A program made the position numbers and the translations under genes. Below, in pieces: positions 1 to 6,119 of a stretch of 49,690 nt of DNA (positions are counted from its first letter, which is position 1; each line of letters begins with the position of its first letter). The notes beneath the pieces are model-generated. The model worked only from the letters and a program-made list of their open reading frames with translations, was not told the origin of the DNA and did no database searches. Origin of the DNA: SIG440 sp045645805 (GTDB taxonomy: Bacteria > Bacillota > Clostridia > Monoglobales > Monoglobaceae); assembly GCA_045645805.1 (NCBI GenBank), contig JAZRJL010000003.1, forward strand, positions 1 to 49,690. Direction: 5' to 3'.

Positions 1-35
1 AAATCGTTCAGTAATTTAAAGCCGAATAATTACAG

Positions 36-63
36 TGCACGCGGAATATTCTGCGTGCATTTT
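36..63 (+). terminator. Hairpin terminator upstream of obgE
   Basis: Arms TGCACGC (36-42) and GCGTGCA (53-59) enclose a 10-nt loop and are followed by TTTTC. It probably ends the preceding operon, which in Firmicutes is often rplU-rpmA. That gene lies outside the window, so this is inference. Confidence 0.6.
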
Positions 64-91
64 CTTCTATAAATGCAAAGGAGGTAATCTT

Positions 92-1363
92 ATGTTTAAG
101 GATACTTCAAAAATATTCATTCAGGCAGGCAAGGGCGGTGATGGTGCTGTTACCTTTCACCGTGAAAAATACGTTGCAGCAGGTGGCCCTGATGGCGGCG
201 ACGGCGGCAACGGCGGTAATATTGTGGCAGTTGCCAGCAAGGACGTAAGCACTCTGCTTGATTTCCGTTATAAAAAGAAATATACTGCACAGGATGGCGG
301 CAATGGCCGTGACGGCAGACGCAGCGGCAAAAATGGTGAAGACTTGATTATTAAGTTCCCCTGCGGTACACTTATCCGTGATTCCGAAACCGGCAAGGTT
401 ATATGTGACCTTAAAGCCGACGGCGACAGATTTGTTATTGCCAAGGGCGGCAGCGGTGGCTGGGGAAATTCACATTTTGCAACTGCAACACGGCAGACTC
501 CAAAGTTTGCAAAATCGGGACTACCCGGTGACGAAAGGGAAATTACTCTTGAGCTTAAGCTTATTGCTGATGTTGGACTTTTGGGATTTCCTAATGTAGG
601 TAAATCTACATTCTTGTCGGTTGTAAGCGATGCAAGACCCAAAATTGCAAACTATCATTTTACTACCCTTGTTCCAAACCTTGGCGTTGTAAAGGTGGGC
701 GAGGGCAAGTCCTTTGTGATTGCTGATATCCCAGGTATTATTGAGGGGGCACACGAGGGTGTAGGTCTTGGTCACGAGTTTTTAAGACATGTTGAACGTA
801 CCCGCATTTTACTTCATTTTGTTGACGTTTCGGGATGCGAGGGACGTGACCCTGTTGAGGATGTTCATATTATCAATGACGAGCTTGTAAAATACAGCGA
901 AAAATTAGCTGAAAAGCCACAGGTTATAATCGCAAACAAAATGGATATTCCGTCATTTGCCGAGAATTTTGAAAAGTTCAAGCAACAAATGGAGGACGAG
1001 GGTTATACCGTTATGGCAATTTCTGCTGCTGCACACAAGGGTATTCATGAGGTTATAAATTACACTACCAGGATGCTTAGTGAGCTTCCTGAAGAGGAAG
1101 ACGAGGATTACGATTATCTTGACCTTGATGAAGTAAGAAAGGCTGATAATATAGAAATCACCGTTGACGGCGGTGTGTATATTGTTGAGGGTATGTATGT
1201 CCGCAAAATTGTAGGCTCAACCAACTTTGACGATTATGAATCTCTTCAGTATTTTCAGCGTGCCTTGCGTAAATCGGGCATAATTGAAATGCTTGAAGAA
1301 AAAGGAATTAAAGAGGGCGATACCGTGCATATGTATGGTGTTGAGTTTGACTATATAAAATAA
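92..1363 (+). CDS. obgE: GTPase Obg/CgtA
   Basis: This is a ribosome-associated GTPase involved in 50S assembly and stress/sporulation signalling, cytoplasmic. The ATG at 92 follows AAAGGAGGT at 77-85; the open frame extends upstream to 35, but that extension has no ribosome site. The 423-aa product shows the glycine-rich Obg fold (residues 1-160, GGxGGDGG runs), G1 GFPNVGKS at 165-172, DIPGIIEGA (G3), NKMD (G4) and a C-terminal OCT domain (about 340-423). Length and domain order are typical. It is followed by a convergent terminator. Confidence 0.97.
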   Translation: MFKDTSKIFIQAGKGGDGAVTFHREKYVAAGGPDGGDGGNGGNIVAVASKDVSTLLDFRYKKKYTAQDGGNGRDGRRSGKNGEDLIIKFPCGTLIRDSETGKVICDLKADGDRFVIAKGGSGGWGNSHFATATRQTPKFAKSGLPGDEREITLELKLIADVGLLGFPNVGKSTFLSVVSDARPKIANYHFTTLVPNLGVVKVGEGKSFVIADIPGIIEGAHEGVGLGHEFLRHVERTRILLHFVDVSGCEGRDPVEDVHIINDELVKYSEKLAEKPQVIIANKMDIPSFAENFEKFKQQMEDEGYTVMAISAAAHKGIHEVINYTTRMLSELPEEEDEDYDYLDLDEVRKADNIEITVDGGVYIVEGMYVRKIVGSTNFDDYESLQYFQRALRKSGIIEMLEEKGIKEGDTVHMYGVEFDYIK

Positions 1364-1370
1364 AGTGGCT

Positions 1371-1406
1371 GTTAAAATAGCCCAGAACGCAAGAAAAGAA
1401 GAAAAT
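1371..1406 (+). repeat. Dispersed intergenic repeat, copy A
   Basis: A stretch beginning GTTAAAATAGCCCAGAACGC and ending GAAGAAAAT closely matches positions 39707-39743 (GTTAAAATAGTCCAGACCGC ... GAAGAAAAT). Both copies lie in intergenic DNA downstream of translation-related genes. No coding potential is seen. It looks like part of a family of dispersed non-coding repeats. Confidence 0.5.
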
Positions 1407-1444
1407 GCATATAATATAAGGAGTCTATCCCATAGCAAAGCAAA

Positions 1445-1485
1445 GGCCGTTTAAAAAGTCAACTGACTTTTTAAACAGCCTCTTT
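1445..1485. terminator. Bidirectional terminator between obgE and the minus-strand ORF
   Basis: A long stem pairs 1445-1461 (GGCCGTTTAAAAAGTCA) with 1464-1480 (TGACTTTTTAAACAGCC) around a 2-nt loop, with one mismatch. CTTTTA follows on the plus strand. Its position between convergent genes suits a shared terminator. Confidence 0.75.
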
Positions 1486-1492
1486 TATATGC

Positions 1493-1726
1493 TTAATCAA
1501 TATGCGGTGGAACGGGATAAAACGTAATTGTTTTTAATATCTCATCACATTTGTCATCTGAACTTAATGCTTCACAATCCATAATTTCTCGTATCTGTTC
1601 AAGCATTATTACGGCATAAGACTCGGTAATCTTTACAAAGTCGATATCGTTTCTCCTCAAAAAGTTTTTGAATTCCCTTTGAATTGCTTTTTCCATTAAC
1701 CCTAAATATAAGTTTCCATTGTACAT
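1493..1726 (-). CDS. Hypothetical 77-aa protein behind the structured RNA tandem
   Basis: Family not recognised. The ATG at 1726 (MYNGNLYLGLMEK...) follows GGGGG with 7-nt spacing; an ATG two codons upstream sits too close to the G run, and the open frame beyond it runs back through a terminator hairpin. The product looks helical, with charged amphipathic stretches, no signal peptide and no membrane segment, and ends in FYPVPPHID. The start lies about 17 nt beyond the T-tract of RNA copy 1, so readthrough of that terminator would express it. That placement suggests the RNA may control it, but this is inference. Confidence 0.55.
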   Translation of the reverse strand: MYNGNLYLGLMEKAIQREFKNFLRRNDIDFVKITESYAVIMLEQIREIMDCEALSSDDKCDEILKTITFYPVPPHID

Positions 1727-1742
1727 TTCCATTCCCCCAAAC

Positions 1743-1771
1743 AAAAAAAGTGTGCCGCCAAAGCGACACAC
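1743..1771 (-). terminator. Terminator of structured RNA copy 1
   Basis: On the minus strand a 9-bp stem GTGTGTCGC/GCGGCACAC (763-771 and 750-758) with a 4-nt loop is followed by seven T. It is a canonical intrinsic terminator. Confidence 0.85.
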
Positions 1772-1913
1772 TAAAAAACGTATCACTCTGACGTGTTTAA
1801 TTGCGATAAAACACCATTTTATTTACCAAGTTGGGAAATGAAAATCAGAGTTACGCTTTTTACATAGCGTACCCCAACATGGTAAAAAATATTAAAATGA
1901 TATTTTATCGCAC
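1743..1913 (-). ncRNA. Structured RNA, copy 1 (about 170 nt, unclassified)
   Basis: Read on the minus strand, the predicted start is near 1912 and the end is the T-tract at 1743. Positions 1893-1912 pair with 802-821 as a 20-bp closing stem (some G-U). A second stem follows (TTTACCA/TGGTAAA and TTGGG/CCCAA). The apical hairpin TACGC/GCGTA encloses TATGTAAAAA. A single-stranded ACTCTGA (845-851) is fully complementary to TCAGAGT (785-791) just before the terminator, giving a possible pseudoknot. It resembles a cis-regulatory leader or an independent small RNA. I could not match it to a known family. Confidence 0.75.
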
Positions 1914-1917
1914 AAAT

Positions 1918-1946
1918 ATTGTATCACAAATGCATTTAAATGTCTA
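1918..1946 (-). promoter_or_regulatory. Promoter of structured RNA copy 1
   Basis: On the minus strand, -35 TAGACA (1941-1946) and -10 TACAAT (1918-1923) are 17 bp apart, with a TGA extension before the -10. Transcription would begin about 1912, at the first base of the closing stem. Confidence 0.75.
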
Positions 1947-1987
1947 CTAAAATTTTTAAAAGTTATACATAAGGTATTCCCCCAAAC

Positions 1988-2015
1988 AAAAAAGTGTGCC
2001 GCCAAAGCGACACAC
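1988..2015 (-). terminator. Terminator of structured RNA copy 2
   Basis: The same 9-bp GC-rich stem as copy 1 (2007-2015 with 1994-2002) is followed by six T on the minus strand. Copy 2 therefore has its own end and need not be part of copy 1's transcript. Confidence 0.85.
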
Positions 2016-2139
2016 CAAAAAACGTATCACTCTGACAAGTTTTGCGACAAACTTTCCCCAACGAAGGAAGATAAAGCCAGAGGTACGCTTTTTACATAGC
2101 ATACCCCCTTCGCAGGGAAATTATTAAAGTTTGTCGCAC
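1988..2139 (-). ncRNA. Structured RNA, copy 2 (about 150 nt, unclassified)
   Basis: This is the upstream paralogue of copy 1. The closing stem is 13 bp (2126-2138 with 2043-2055), its sequence differing from copy 1 after the shared TGCGA yet perfectly paired. An inner stem CGAAGG/CCTTCG and the apical hairpin GGTATGC/GCGTACC follow, again with TATGTAAAAA in the loop. CTCTGGC (about 2077) can pair with GTCAGAG near the 3' end through one G-U. Relative to copy 1 this is compensatory variation in both stems and the pseudoknot. It has its own promoter and terminator. Confidence 0.75.
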
Positions 2140-2143
2140 AAAT

Positions 2144-2172
2144 ATTGTATCACAAGTGTATGGAAATGTCTA
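2144..2172 (-). promoter_or_regulatory. Promoter of structured RNA copy 2
   Basis: On the minus strand, -35 TAGACA (2167-2172), a 17-bp spacer and -10 TACAAT (2144-2149) sit in the same arrangement as copy 1, with the same TGTGATACAATATTTGTGCG context. Confidence 0.75.
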
Positions 2173-2188
2173 CTAAATTTTTCAATTA

Positions 2189-2217
2189 TTGATTTTTTAT
2201 GCTTTATATATTATAAT
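2189..2217 (+). promoter_or_regulatory. Promoter of the alcohol dehydrogenase gene
   Basis: TTGATT (2189-2194), 17 bp, then a perfect TATAAT (2212-2217). It lies back-to-back with the RNA copy 2 promoter. Confidence 0.65.
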
Positions 2218-2280
2218 GATTTTGGCAAAGGTTATCAAAACAAATATAAAAGATAAACTAAAAAAAAGGAAGTGCAAAGA

Positions 2281-3450
2281 ATGCTTGATTTTACTTACTA
2301 TACACCAACAAAGGTATTTTTTGGAAAAGACACTCACAAAAAGGTGGGCGAGATTATAAAGGGTTATGGATTTAAAAAGATTATGCTTCAGTATGGCAAG
2401 GGAAGTATAAAAAAATCCGGACTTTATGATGAGGTTATGGCATCTCTCAGCGAAAACGGCATTGAGGTTGTTGAGATGGGCGGTGTTGACCCCAACCCCA
2501 GACTGTCATTTGTAAGAGAGGCGATTAAAAAAGCAAAGGAAGAAAAGGTGGAAATGATACTTGCTGTGGGTGGAGGCAGTGCGATTGATTCTTCCAAGTA
2601 CACCGCAACAGGTGCAAAGTATGACGGTGATGTATGGGACTTCCCTATGGGTAAGGCTGTGCCAAGTGACGGACTTCCGGTAGGGTGTATTCTTACGATT
2701 TCTGCGGCAGGCAGCGAAATGAGCTCTTCGGCGGTGATTTCCAATGAGGAATTGAATATAAAAAAAGGTTACAACAGCGACTTCAATCGTTGTAAGTTTG
2801 CAATCTGCAATCCTGAGCTTACCTATACCGTAAGCAAATATCAGACCTCTTGCGGAATTGTGGATATAATGTCACATACTCTTGAACGGTATTTTTCGCC
2901 ATTGCCTGAAACCAGTCTTACGGACAGCATTGCTGAAAGTGTATTAAAAGCTGTTATTGATGCAGGAAAAGTCTTAATGGTCAAGCCTGATGATTACGAG
3001 GCACGTGCAACCGTTATGTGGGCGTCAAGTCTTTCTCACAATGACCTTACCGGTTGCGGAAGAAGTCATTTTCTTGCGGTGCATCAGTTTGAACACGCAT
3101 TAAGCGGCGAATTTCCGGAAATTGCCCACGGTGCGGGCCTTGCGGTGCTTTTCCCTGCATGGGCAAGATATGTTTACAAAACGGCAATACCCCGTTTTGC
3201 ACAGTTTGCCAGACGTGTGTGGGAGATAGAAGAAGACGATGATGAAAAAGCGGCACTTTTGGGAATAGAAAAAATGGAAGAATTTTTCAGATTTATTGAA
3301 ATGCCTCTTAAATTACGTGAATTTGGAATTGATGCTGCATCAACCGAAAAGTTATCGATGCTTTGCACATTTAACAGACAAAGAAAAATCAAGTCATATA
3401 TAGAGCTTGATTTTGATGATGTAAAGAACGTTTTTGACAGATGTTTCTGA
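2281..3450 (+). CDS. Iron-containing (group III) alcohol dehydrogenase, butanol-dehydrogenase type
   Basis: It likely reduces aldehydes to alcohols with NAD(P)H during fermentation, in the cytoplasm. The 389-aa product matches the BdhA/YugJ group. The nucleotide-binding GGGS is at 97-100 (GGGSAIDSSKY). Metal ligands appear in DIMSHTLERYF (Asp and His), HQFEHALSG and EIAHGAGLAVLFPAW. The ATG at 2281 is chosen over an in-frame GTG at 2272, which lies inside the AGGAAG ribosome site. It is monocistronic with its own promoter and terminators. The exact substrate cannot be read from sequence. Confidence 0.9.
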   Translation: MLDFTYYTPTKVFFGKDTHKKVGEIIKGYGFKKIMLQYGKGSIKKSGLYDEVMASLSENGIEVVEMGGVDPNPRLSFVREAIKKAKEEKVEMILAVGGGSAIDSSKYTATGAKYDGDVWDFPMGKAVPSDGLPVGCILTISAAGSEMSSSAVISNEELNIKKGYNSDFNRCKFAICNPELTYTVSKYQTSCGIVDIMSHTLERYFSPLPETSLTDSIAESVLKAVIDAGKVLMVKPDDYEARATVMWASSLSHNDLTGCGRSHFLAVHQFEHALSGEFPEIAHGAGLAVLFPAWARYVYKTAIPRFAQFARRVWEIEEDDDEKAALLGIEKMEEFFRFIEMPLKLREFGIDAASTEKLSMLCTFNRQRKIKSYIELDFDDVKNVFDRCF

Positions 3451-3457
3451 CAAAAAA

Positions 3458-3491
3458 ACAACAGTTCATCATATTTTATATGAACTGTTGT
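3458..3491 (+). terminator. Hairpin downstream of the alcohol dehydrogenase
   Basis: A 12-bp stem ACAACAGTTCAT/ATGAACTGTTGT lies just after the stop. The plus-strand T-tract is absent and there is an A-run on the left, so it may also serve the convergent trxA transcript. Confidence 0.55.
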
Positions 3492-3502
3492 CAGTAATCT
3501 GT

Positions 3503-3542
3503 GCATAAGCCAATGGATTACATTGGCTTATGCTAAAATTTT
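3503..3542. terminator. Second hairpin between convergent genes
   Basis: A perfect 13-bp stem GCATAAGCCAATG (3503-3515)/CATTGGCTTATGC (3521-3533) is followed by TAAAATTTTT. It lies directly at the 3' end of trxA and probably acts bidirectionally. Confidence 0.65.
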
Positions 3543-3856
3543 TAAACCCCAAACATATCAAGCATCTGTGCTTTGTTTTTTACACCTGTTGAGGTTGCCA
3601 CAGCCTTGCCTTCTTTAAAAAGAATTACAGTAGGAATGCTCATAATATTATACTGTGCGGCAAGCTGTTCCTCTTCGTCAACATTTACCTTGCCTACCTT
3701 TGCTTTGCCGGAAAGTTCTTTAGCAAGGTCCTCAATTACAGGTGCAAGCATTCGGCATGGACCGCACCAGCTTGCCCAGAAATCCACAATTACGGGGAGG
3801 TCTGAATTTATAACCTCAGCTTCAAAATTGTCTTTTGTAAGAATAAGTTCACTCAT
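3542..3856 (-). CDS. trxA: Thioredoxin
   Basis: This is a 104-aa cytoplasmic dithiol/disulfide reductant. The catalytic WCGPC has its cysteines at 31 and 34 within the usual DFWASWCGPC context, and the cis-Pro region MSIPTVILF is present. The start follows AAAGGAG. It lies 15 nt downstream of the rubredoxin gene and is probably cotranscribed with it as a small redox operon. A thioredoxin reductase (trxB) is present at about 20 kb. Confidence 0.97.
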   Translation of the reverse strand: MSELILTKDNFEAEVINSDLPVIVDFWASWCGPCRMLAPVIEDLAKELSGKAKVGKVNVDEEEQLAAQYNIMSIPTVILFKEGKAVATSTGVKNKAQMLDMFGV

Positions 3857-3871
3857 ATTTTTTCTCCTTTG

Positions 3872-4030
3872 TTATTCCTCACGAAACATTTCCTTGCCAA
3901 CGCCACAGACAGGGCAAACGAAATCTTCGGGCAAATCCTCAAATTTTGTACCGGGGGCAATTCCGCAATCGGGGCAACCCTTTTCTTCGTCATACACCCA
4001 TCCGCATGGTTCACAAACATATTTCTTCAT
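3872..4030 (-). CDS. Rubredoxin with an extra CxxC
   Basis: This is a 52-aa one-electron carrier of anaerobes, used for oxygen/peroxide detoxification and other redox steps. The start at 4030 (MKKYVCEPCGW) is preferred over an upstream in-frame start because AAGGAG lies 10 nt before it. The Fe(Cys)4 ligands are C6, C9, C39 and C42 in normal spacing. Unusually, the loop that normally reads DPDN has CPDC, adding C19 and C22. That could bind a second metal or form a disulfide; the effect is unknown. Confidence 0.95.
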   Translation of the reverse strand: MKKYVCEPCGWVYDEEKGCPDCGIAPGTKFEDLPEDFVCPVCGVGKEMFREE

Positions 4031-4267
4031 AGTAATATATCTCCTTTTTATGTTTTTGTTAGTATACCGCAAAAGTTAAAAATAAAAACTGTTTTGAACA
4101 ATTTAATTTTATATTAATCGTTTTAATCTGTCAATAACAATTCATTTTTTTACTATAAAAACAAAAATGTTTTGTAAGCTTTTGATAAAATAAGGAGATA
4201 TAAATGTTTTTGATGGGATAAACTTTGAAAAAAATAAAAAATTCCGTTTTTTTGCATATGGAAAAAT

Positions 4268-4296
4268 TTGTAAAATTAAAAGAAGTGTGATACAAT
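4268..4296 (+). promoter_or_regulatory. Promoter of the ParB/Noc-like gene
   Basis: TTGTAA (4268-4273), 17 bp, TACAAT (4291-4296) with a TGA extension. The start codon follows about 35 nt after the -10. Confidence 0.6.
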
Positions 4297-4330
4297 AAAG
4301 TTACAAATTCACAGATGAAAGGTGAGGAAT

Positions 4331-5140
4331 ATGTTTACCGAAGAAAAAACATCTAATGCAATGTTAATATCAATAGACTCAATCAGACCAAACCCGTATC
4401 AGCCAAGGCGGGAAATGGACAAGCAGGCACTTGATGAGCTTTGTTTGTCAATAAAGCAGTACGGACTTATGCAGCCTGTTGTTGTTCGACAGATAAACAG
4501 CAGGGATTATGAGCTGATTGCCGGTGAAAGAAGACTAAGGGCGTGTCGGATGGCAGGTCTTGCAAGTATTCCGGCTGTTGTTGTCCGTGTGGGTGGTACA
4601 GATAGTGCAGTTATGGCGCTTATTGAAAATCTTCAGCGTGAGAACTTGGGATACATAGAGGAGGCAGAAGCATTTTGTTCAATTGTTTCAGAGCATGGTC
4701 TTACTCAGGACGAGCTTGCATTAAGGCTTGGAAAAAGTCAGTCAGCCATTGCAAATAAAATAAGAATTTTAAAGCTTTCGCCCAAAATCAGGCAGCTTCT
4801 TTCAGAAAATTCTTTAAGCGAACGCCATGCACGGGCTCTTCTCAGGCTACCGGATGAAAAAAGCCGCCTTAAGGCAATTGGTATTATAACTAAACGTGGG
4901 TTAAATGTATTAAAAACCGAAGAATTAATTGAAGCAATGCTGAATGATGACGGCAGGGAAATTGAAAAGGTTTGCAATATACGAATGCTTAGGGATATAA
5001 GAATTTTTTCAAACACCATACGTCAGGCGGTGGATATGATGAAAAAATCGGGAATTGCGGCAGAAGCTGAAAAACGTGAAGATAATGATTTTATTGAATA
5101 TACCATAAAAATTCCAAAGAATTTGCAGGATGCGGTATAA
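4331..5140 (+). CDS. ParB/Noc-family DNA-binding protein
   Basis: This is a CTP-switch, parS/NBS-binding type protein acting on the nucleoid in chromosome segregation or nucleoid occlusion. The 269-aa product has an N-terminal ParB domain with GERRLRA (65-71) and ENLQREN (99-105), a helix-turn-helix at about 123-145 (GLTQDELALRLGKSQSAI) and a C-terminal dimerisation region. The ATG at 4331 follows AAAGGTGAGG; an upstream GTG at 4322 lies within that site. No parA/soj or rsmG is adjacent, which favours a Noc-like role, but ParB cannot be excluded. Confidence 0.85.
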   Translation: MFTEEKTSNAMLISIDSIRPNPYQPRREMDKQALDELCLSIKQYGLMQPVVVRQINSRDYELIAGERRLRACRMAGLASIPAVVVRVGGTDSAVMALIENLQRENLGYIEEAEAFCSIVSEHGLTQDELALRLGKSQSAIANKIRILKLSPKIRQLLSENSLSERHARALLRLPDEKSRLKAIGIITKRGLNVLKTEELIEAMLNDDGREIEKVCNIRMLRDIRIFSNTIRQAVDMMKKSGIAAEAEKREDNDFIEYTIKIPKNLQDAV

Positions 5141-5185
5141 AAAACAATATTTGGTCAATACTGACTTGTGTGGAGGTGTTGACCT

Positions 5186-5932
5186 ATTAAATCAAAAAAG
5201 AAGAAGACAACAAAAAACGAAGTTTTAAAAAAGCTTTCGACAAGCAGGGGCTTTTACATAGCCCTGTGCTCGGTATTTGCGGTACTTGCGTTTACGGTGT
5301 ATTCTTACCGTTTAAGAAGCAATATGGACAGGCAAATTGCAAGCTTTGACAGCGAGTCGTGGTATGAGACGGCGACAGAAAATGAAAACGAAAATATCGA
5401 AGTTATTGATATTGATGAGGCGGTTAATGCTGAAGTAGAGAAAAAAGCTGAAAAAGCACCGCCTGAATTTCATCCGGCAATTGTGACCTCGACTGCACCT
5501 GAGAAAATTGCTGAAAAGCAAGAATTCAAAATGGAAATGCCCTGTAGTGGAAAGGTTATCTCACCCTGCTCGGTAGATGAACTGGTGTTTTGTGAAACAA
5601 TGCAGGATTGGCGGACACACAACGGACTTGATATTGCAGGGAGTATAGGTGACCAGGTAAAGGCATCTGAAGCAGGAGTGATTTCGCAGGTGTATTCGGA
5701 TGAGCTTTTGGGTACAGTTGTGGTGATTGACCATGAAAATGGAATTTCTACACTTTATGCCAACTTGCAAAACCCCGACTTTATTGGTGTGGGTGCAAAG
5801 GTGGAAAAAGGTGATATAATAGGAGGAATAGGCAAAAGTGGTTCTCTTGAAGCAAATCTCGAGCCTCACCTTCATTTTGAGGTAATTGCTAATGGTGAAT
5901 ATAAAAATCCAAAAGATATGATTAAAAATTAA
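5186..5932 (+). CDS. Membrane-anchored M23 peptidase, SpoIIQ-like
   Basis: It is probably the forespore membrane component of the SpoIIQ-SpoIIIAH engulfment channel, or a related peptidoglycan hydrolase. The reading frame continues upstream of the first conventional start (GTG 5297) to an ATT at 5186, 7 nt after a strong TGGAGGTG. Starting there gives 248 aa with a lysine-rich N-terminus and one membrane segment (22-41) that a start at 5297 would lose. The LytM zinc ligands are present: H145 and D149 in HNGLD, and H230 in HLHFE. Many Clostridia keep an active SpoIIQ site whereas Bacillus does not. The 45-nt gap to the ParB gene suggests cotranscription. Confidence 0.8.
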   Translation: MKSKKKKTTKNEVLKKLSTSRGFYIALCSVFAVLAFTVYSYRLRSNMDRQIASFDSESWYETATENENENIEVIDIDEAVNAEVEKKAEKAPPEFHPAIVTSTAPEKIAEKQEFKMEMPCSGKVISPCSVDELVFCETMQDWRTHNGLDIAGSIGDQVKASEAGVISQVYSDELLGTVVVIDHENGISTLYANLQNPDFIGVGAKVEKGDIIGGIGKSGSLEANLEPHLHFEVIANGEYKNPKDMIKN

Positions 5933-5954
5933 ATTCCCCCCTGAAATATGATAT

Positions 5955-6004
5955 ACAGACAAACCTGACTGCTGCAAAAGCAAGTCAGGTTTGTCTGTGT
6001 TTTA
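5955..6004 (+). terminator. Terminator after the SpoIIQ-like gene
   Basis: A 16-bp perfect stem ACAGACAAACCTGACT/AGTCAGGTTTGTCTGT (5955-5970/5983-5998) is followed by GTTTTA. Confidence 0.8.
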
Positions 6005-6119
6005 GTAAAATTTTAAATAAAACCCTTGTAACCGTCGAAATTATGTGTTAAAATAGTTAATATGTGTAAGTATGCTGTAATACAATTATAAAATAAAATT
6101 GTAAAATGGAGGAAAGCAA

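Larger units (their letters stand above)
1731..2180 (-). repeat. Tandem duplication of an RNA transcription unit
   Basis: Two diverged direct copies (about 1731-1955 and 1976-2180) share the promoter, the apical hairpin, a CAGAGTGATACGTTTTTT element, the terminator and the 12 nt after it (GTTTGGGGGAAT). The stem-forming segments differ in sequence and length but remain self-complementary. That pattern means structure has been kept while sequence drifted. Confidence 0.8.

Noticed and set aside
268..642. Long antisense frames opposite obgE and many other genes
   Set aside because: They are mirror images of codon bias in real genes, without ribosome sites or family features.
1743..2139. 6S RNA
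   Set aside because: The length and rod shape fit, but there is no evident central open-promoter-like bubble. The pseudoknot plus the terminator-proximal switch segment and the tandem arrangement before an ORF do not fit 6S. Not excluded without a covariance search.
4204..4221. Mini-ORF (MFLMG) behind AAGGAGATATAA upstream of the ParB-like gene
   Set aside because: It lies upstream of the likely promoter at 4268-4296, so it would not be in that transcript, and five codons give no other support.
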